NCBI GenBank assembly: GCA_030040815.1
Contig: JASHSZ010000337.1
Coordinates: 1 to 7,099 of the forward strand
DNA from: Streptosporangiaceae bacterium
GTDB taxonomy: Bacteria; Actinomycetota; Actinomycetes; Streptosporangiales; Streptosporangiaceae
DNA: 7,099 nt
Reading direction: 5' to 3'
Shown piece after piece: positions 4,894-7,099 of this stretch (the first letter of the stretch is position 1; each line of letters begins with the position of its first letter). The translations under genes and the position numbers were made by a program. The notes beneath the pieces are model-generated. The model did no database searches. It saw only the letters and a program-made list of their open reading frames with translations, and was not told where the DNA came from.

Positions 4894-5170
4894 ACGCGCT
4901 GACGGAGACGAGTAGCGCCGGTTCCCGCGAGCAACCAGAGAGCCGCTGACAGCTGAGAAGGCGGCCTCGCGCCCGGCAGCGAAGACCCTCCCGAGCGCGG
5001 GGAGGAACGGCCGCCGCGCCCAGCGGCTCGCCTCATGCCCCGCCGGCCAGCCCCCGTCACCAGGCCCACGAGGCCGTCCGCAGTGTGCCGGGCGGCGAAA
5101 GTGCGGTGGCACCGCGAGTTCCCTTATCGCCCGCACTCCCAAGGGTTCGTCCGCCCGCAGGGAGGCCGTC
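4893..5170 (+). ncRNA. T-box riboswitch leader, aspartate specifier (GAC)
   Basis: The leader folds by hand as a T-box. The Stem I base pairs CGCGCT (4895-4900) with AGCGCG (4994-4999). A GAC/CG internal loop follows, resembling the GA (kink-turn) motif, and then GGAG (4904-4907) pairs with CTCC (4988-4991). The specifier loop has AGTA (4911-4914) opposite GAAGACC (4981-4987), the S-turn arrangement, with GAC (4984-4986) as specifier. Above it GCGCCGG (4915-4921) pairs with CCGGCAGC (4973-4980, one bulged A), GCGAG (4927-4931) with CTCGC (4966-4970), and GCCGC (4942-4946) with GCGGC (4961-4965). The distal CCAGAGA and GCTGAGAAG resemble the interlocked T-loops. The 3' domain is AGTGCGG (5100-5106), bulge TGGCACC (5107-5113), GCGA (5114-5117), loop, TCGC (5127-5130), CCGCACT (5131-5137). 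All lies before an aspartyl-tRNA synthetase. Confidence 0.9.
5136..5165 (+). promoter_or_regulatory. Sequestrator hairpin over the aspS ribosome-binding site
   Basis: GGGAGG (5160-5165) is a strong Shine-Dalgarno 5 nt before ATG 5171. CTCCC (5136-5140) can pair with GGGAG (5160-5164), and a smaller GGG/CCC pairing (5143-5145 with 5154-5156) can nest in the loop. CTCCC shares two bases with the last antisequestrator strand CCGCACT (5131-5137), so the two folds compete. With no U-tract in the leader, control of translation rather than termination is inferred. Confidence 0.55.
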
Positions 5171-6460
5171 ATGGTGCCGCGTGTTCTGTCCGCTGACGTG
5201 CCTGCGCACGTCGCCGAGCGGATCACGATCGCCGGCTGGCTGCATCGCCGCCGCGAGCTGAAGTCGGTGACCTTTCTCGTTATCCGCGACCGAGCCGGGC
5301 TGGTGCAGGTCGTGCTGCCCGCTGGAAGCGCTGCCCCGGCCGAGGAAACCGTCGTGCAGGTCGAGGGCCTGGTCGTGGCGAACGACCAGGCGCCGGGTGG
5401 GGCAGAGCTGACCGACGCGGAGCTAACGCCGCTGTCCGGACCAGCCTGCCCGCCGCCGTTTGACCTGTACCGGCCCGCGCTGACGGCGACGCTGCCGACG
5501 ATCCTCGATAACGCGCCGACGAGCTTGCGCCACCCGCTGCTGCGGGCCGGCTTCGAGGTCGCGGCGGCGAGTTCGGCCGGCTTCCGGACCGCGCTGACCG
5601 GGCGGGGCTTTACCGAGATCTTCACGCCGAAGATCGTCGAGTCGGCCACCGAAGGGGGCGCGAACGTATTCAGGCTCGACTACTTCGGCCGGCCTGCGTA
5701 CCTCGCCCAGTCACCGCAGTTCTACAAGCAGGCGATGGTCGGCGTATTCGAGCGGGTCTTTGAGGTCGGCCCGGTGTTCCGCGCCGAGCCGCACGACACC
5801 GGCCGGCACCTGGCGCAGTACACGAGCCTGGACGCCGAGATGGGCTTCATCGCCGACCACTTCGACGTGATGCCGGTCTGCCGGGACGCCGTCGCTGGCA
5901 TGGTCGGCATGGTGCGGGAACGGGCTGACGTCGCCATGCGGACGCTCGGCGCGACGCTGCCGGAGGTGCCGGCCGAGATCCCGCACGTTCACTTCACCGA
6001 GGCGATGGCGCTGATCTCAGCCGCCACCGGCGGGGATGTGACGGCCGAGGACGACCTGGCACCAGCCCACGAGCGCTGGCTCTGCGAGTGGGCCGCACGG
6101 GAGCACGGCAGCGACCTGCTGTTCGTCACTGGCTATCCGCTGACGGCCAAGCCGTTCTACACCCACCCCGACCCGGAGCGGCCCCGTTACTCCTATGGGT
6201 TTGATCTGCTCTTCCGCGGCACCGAGATCGTGACGGGCGGGCAGCGACTGCACCGGTACGACGACTACCTCGCCGCGCTCGCTGCGCGCGGCCTGGACCC
6301 TGCGCCGTTCGAGGGCTACCTGCAGGTGTTCCGGCATGGCATGCCGCCGCACGGCGGGTTCGCGATCGGGCTGGAGCGGTGGACGGCGCTGCTCACCGGC
6401 GCAGCGAACGTCCGGCAGGTGACGCTGTTCCCGCGCGACCTGCACCGGCTCAGCCCGTGA
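5171..6460 (+). CDS. aspS: Archaeal-type aspartyl-tRNA synthetase (aspartate--tRNA(Asp/Asn) ligase)
   Basis: A 429-residue class IIb synthetase that would charge tRNA-Asp, and possibly tRNA-Asn, with aspartate. An OB-fold anticodon-binding domain covers about residues 15-88 (ITIAGWLHRRREL, then VRDRAGLVQVV-like strands). The catalytic core follows: motif 1 region GFRTALTGRGFTEIFTPKIV (137-156); EGGANVF and the flipping-loop/aspartate region YLAQSPQFYKQ (177-187); motif 2 FRAEPHDTGRHL...SLDAEMGF (203-226); GTEIVTGGQRLH (350-361); and motif 3 GFAIGLERW (396-404). The length (about 430 against about 590) and the absence of the bacterial GAD insertion put it in the archaeal/eukaryal group. His25 and Pro75 in the OB fold recall residues tied to relaxed (Asp/Asn) specificity, a tentative reading from memory. 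ATG 5171 follows GGAGG by 5 nt. The T-box in front predicts induction when tRNA-Asp is uncharged. It may be a second AspRS beside a bacterial-type one elsewhere. Confidence 0.94.
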   Translation: MVPRVLSADVPAHVAERITIAGWLHRRRELKSVTFLVIRDRAGLVQVVLPAGSAAPAEETVVQVEGLVVANDQAPGGAELTDAELTPLSGPACPPPFDLYRPALTATLPTILDNAPTSLRHPLLRAGFEVAAASSAGFRTALTGRGFTEIFTPKIVESATEGGANVFRLDYFGRPAYLAQSPQFYKQAMVGVFERVFEVGPVFRAEPHDTGRHLAQYTSLDAEMGFIADHFDVMPVCRDAVAGMVGMVRERADVAMRTLGATLPEVPAEIPHVHFTEAMALISAATGGDVTAEDDLAPAHERWLCEWAAREHGSDLLFVTGYPLTAKPFYTHPDPERPRYSYGFDLLFRGTEIVTGGQRLHRYDDYLAALAARGLDPAPFEGYLQVFRHGMPPHGGFAIGLERWTALLTGAANVRQVTLFPRDLHRLSP

Positions 6461-6461
6461 C

Positions 6462-7099
6462 TTACTCCGCCGCCAGGATCTCGGCCGGCGAGCGGCGCGC
6501 GGCAGCCCGGGCAGGAACCGCGACCAGCACGCCGAGGGCCACCAGGATGCCGGCCGCCGCGGCGGCCAGCCACCACGCTGGCGGCACCGTGGTGCTCCCG
6601 CCGTGGGCCACCGCGCCCACCAGGCCAATGCCCGCCGGGATGCCGACCAGCACGGCTGGGACGGCAGGAATGAGCTGTGCAGCGCTCAGCGCGACCGCGA
6701 ACTGCTCGTTTGTCGCGCCGAGCGCGCGCACCAGCCCGCCGGAGTACCGGGCGTCAACCGCGGTCACCTGGGTGATGAACAGCGCGTTGACGGCCGCGAG
6801 CACGACGAGCATCACGGTGAGCACCAGCAGCACCTGGTCGATCCGCTCGTAGCGCGGGTTGACCAGGGCCGACAGCCGGGACGTGGGCCCGCTGTCAGCG
6901 GCGACCAGCGCCTGATGGGCGTGCACGGTGAGCACCGCGACGATCGTGGTCGCAGTGATAGCAACGATCGCTCCGGAGAGAATGCTGCGCCGTGGCCGTC
7001 GGGCGACCAGCCGGGTGCCGAGCAGCAGCGGGACCGGCAGCCGCCGCGACAGGGCGATCAGCAGGCGCCGTCGGCGCGGCGGCCGCGCGGCGTCGGCCA
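6462..7099 (-). CDS. FtsX/MacB-like ABC transporter permease, C-terminal part
   Basis: A frame of 211 codons open to the right edge, so the N-terminus lies outside the window. The sequence is a typical C-terminal FtsX permease domain. Hydrophobic segments are SILSGAIVAITATTIVAVL (about 38-56), then VLLVLTVMLVVLAAVNALFI, LIPAVPAVLVGIPAGIGLVG and WWLAAAAAGILVALGVLVAV. Between the second and third comes the cytoplasmic loop with GGLVRALGATNEQF, the conserved R-A-L-G-A-T element thought to contact the ATPase. It ends PARAAARRSPAEILAAE, the standard basic tail of these permeases. A partner ATPase would be expected next to it, outside the window. The exported substrate is unknown; macrolides, lipoproteins, peptides and cell-division signals are all seen in the family. 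The stop is one base from the aspS stop on the other strand. Confidence 0.85.
   Translation of the reverse strand, partial: ADAARPPRRRRLLIALSRRLPVPLLLGTRLVARRPRRSILSGAIVAITATTIVAVLTVHAHQALVAADSGPTSRLSALVNPRYERIDQVLLVLTVMLVVLAAVNALFITQVTAVDARYSGGLVRALGATNEQFAVALSAAQLIPAVPAVLVGIPAGIGLVGAVAHGGSTTVPPAWWLAAAAAGILVALGVLVAVPARAAARRSPAEILAAE

Noticed and set aside
4102..4902. Plus-strand frame opposite the PaiB-like gene
   Set aside because: Antisense shadow without family features; the minus-strand protein carries all PaiB signatures.
5118..5170. Intrinsic terminator in the T-box leader
   Set aside because: No U-tract follows any hairpin; the geometry favours sequestration of the ribosome-binding site.
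4825..5649. Upstream extension of the PaiB-like frame
   Set aside because: It runs through the divergent promoter, the T-box and the start of aspS; the family begins with MYVPxHF at 4824.
1..7099. CRISPR array, insertion sequence, tRNA or rRNA gene
   Set aside because: No regularly spaced repeats, transposase motifs, terminal inverted repeats or tRNA-like cloverleaf were seen.

Overview
The window is very G+C-rich, with strong G/C preference at third codon positions, frequent GTG starts and no insertion-sequence or phage genes. This points to a high-GC actinomycete chromosome. The genus cannot be named from this stretch. Its most notable element is a T-box riboswitch that I read as aspartate-specific, in front of an archaeal-type (aspartate/asparagine) tRNA synthetase gene.

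Layout, left to right. (1) 1-446, minus: a membrane-anchored or secreted Pro/Ser-rich protein, cut off by the left edge. (2) 447-873: about 430 bp without a convincing gene, holding a near-perfect inverted repeat, a doubtful 44-codon upstream frame and a promoter for the next gene. (3) 874-2363, plus: a two-gene unit of a PrxQ/BCP-type peroxiredoxin and an NAD(P)-binding epimerase/dehydratase-family SDR, joined by a one-base TGATG overlap and closed by a long hairpin (2372-2409). (4) 2451-3666: a divergent pair, a YceI-family lipid-binding protein (minus) and a MarR-family repressor (plus). Their shared promoter region has two copies of a TTGTTGAAC-like box placed over both promoters. (5) 3502-4047, minus: a STAS-domain (anti-sigma-factor-antagonist-like) protein whose 3' end runs 165 bp antisense into marR. 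(6) 4159-4824, minus: a PaiB-type FMN-binding protein. (7) 4881-6460, plus: promoter, T-box leader and aspartyl-tRNA synthetase. (8) 6462-7099, minus: the C-terminal part of an FtsX/MacB-type ABC transporter permease, cut by the right edge and separated from the synthetase stop by one base.

How it fits together. The peroxiredoxin, the flavin-binding PaiB-like protein, the YceI protein (a family that binds isoprenoid lipids) and a MarR regulator with several cysteines suggest a loose redox/envelope-stress theme, but only prx-SDR and marR-yceI look like real regulatory units. The synthetase has its own control: the leader folds on paper into a canonical Stem I with kink-turn-like base, a specifier loop reading GAC (Asp) and distal T-loop sequences, then an antisequestrator bulge UGGC that would pair with a G73 tRNA end. 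There is no U-tract. A CTCCC segment can pair with the GGGAGG ribosome-binding site, so translational control is the likely mode. Three genes (prx, marR, paiB) begin at GTG codons lying 6-7 nt after a TANNNT -10 box, the signature of leaderless transcripts.
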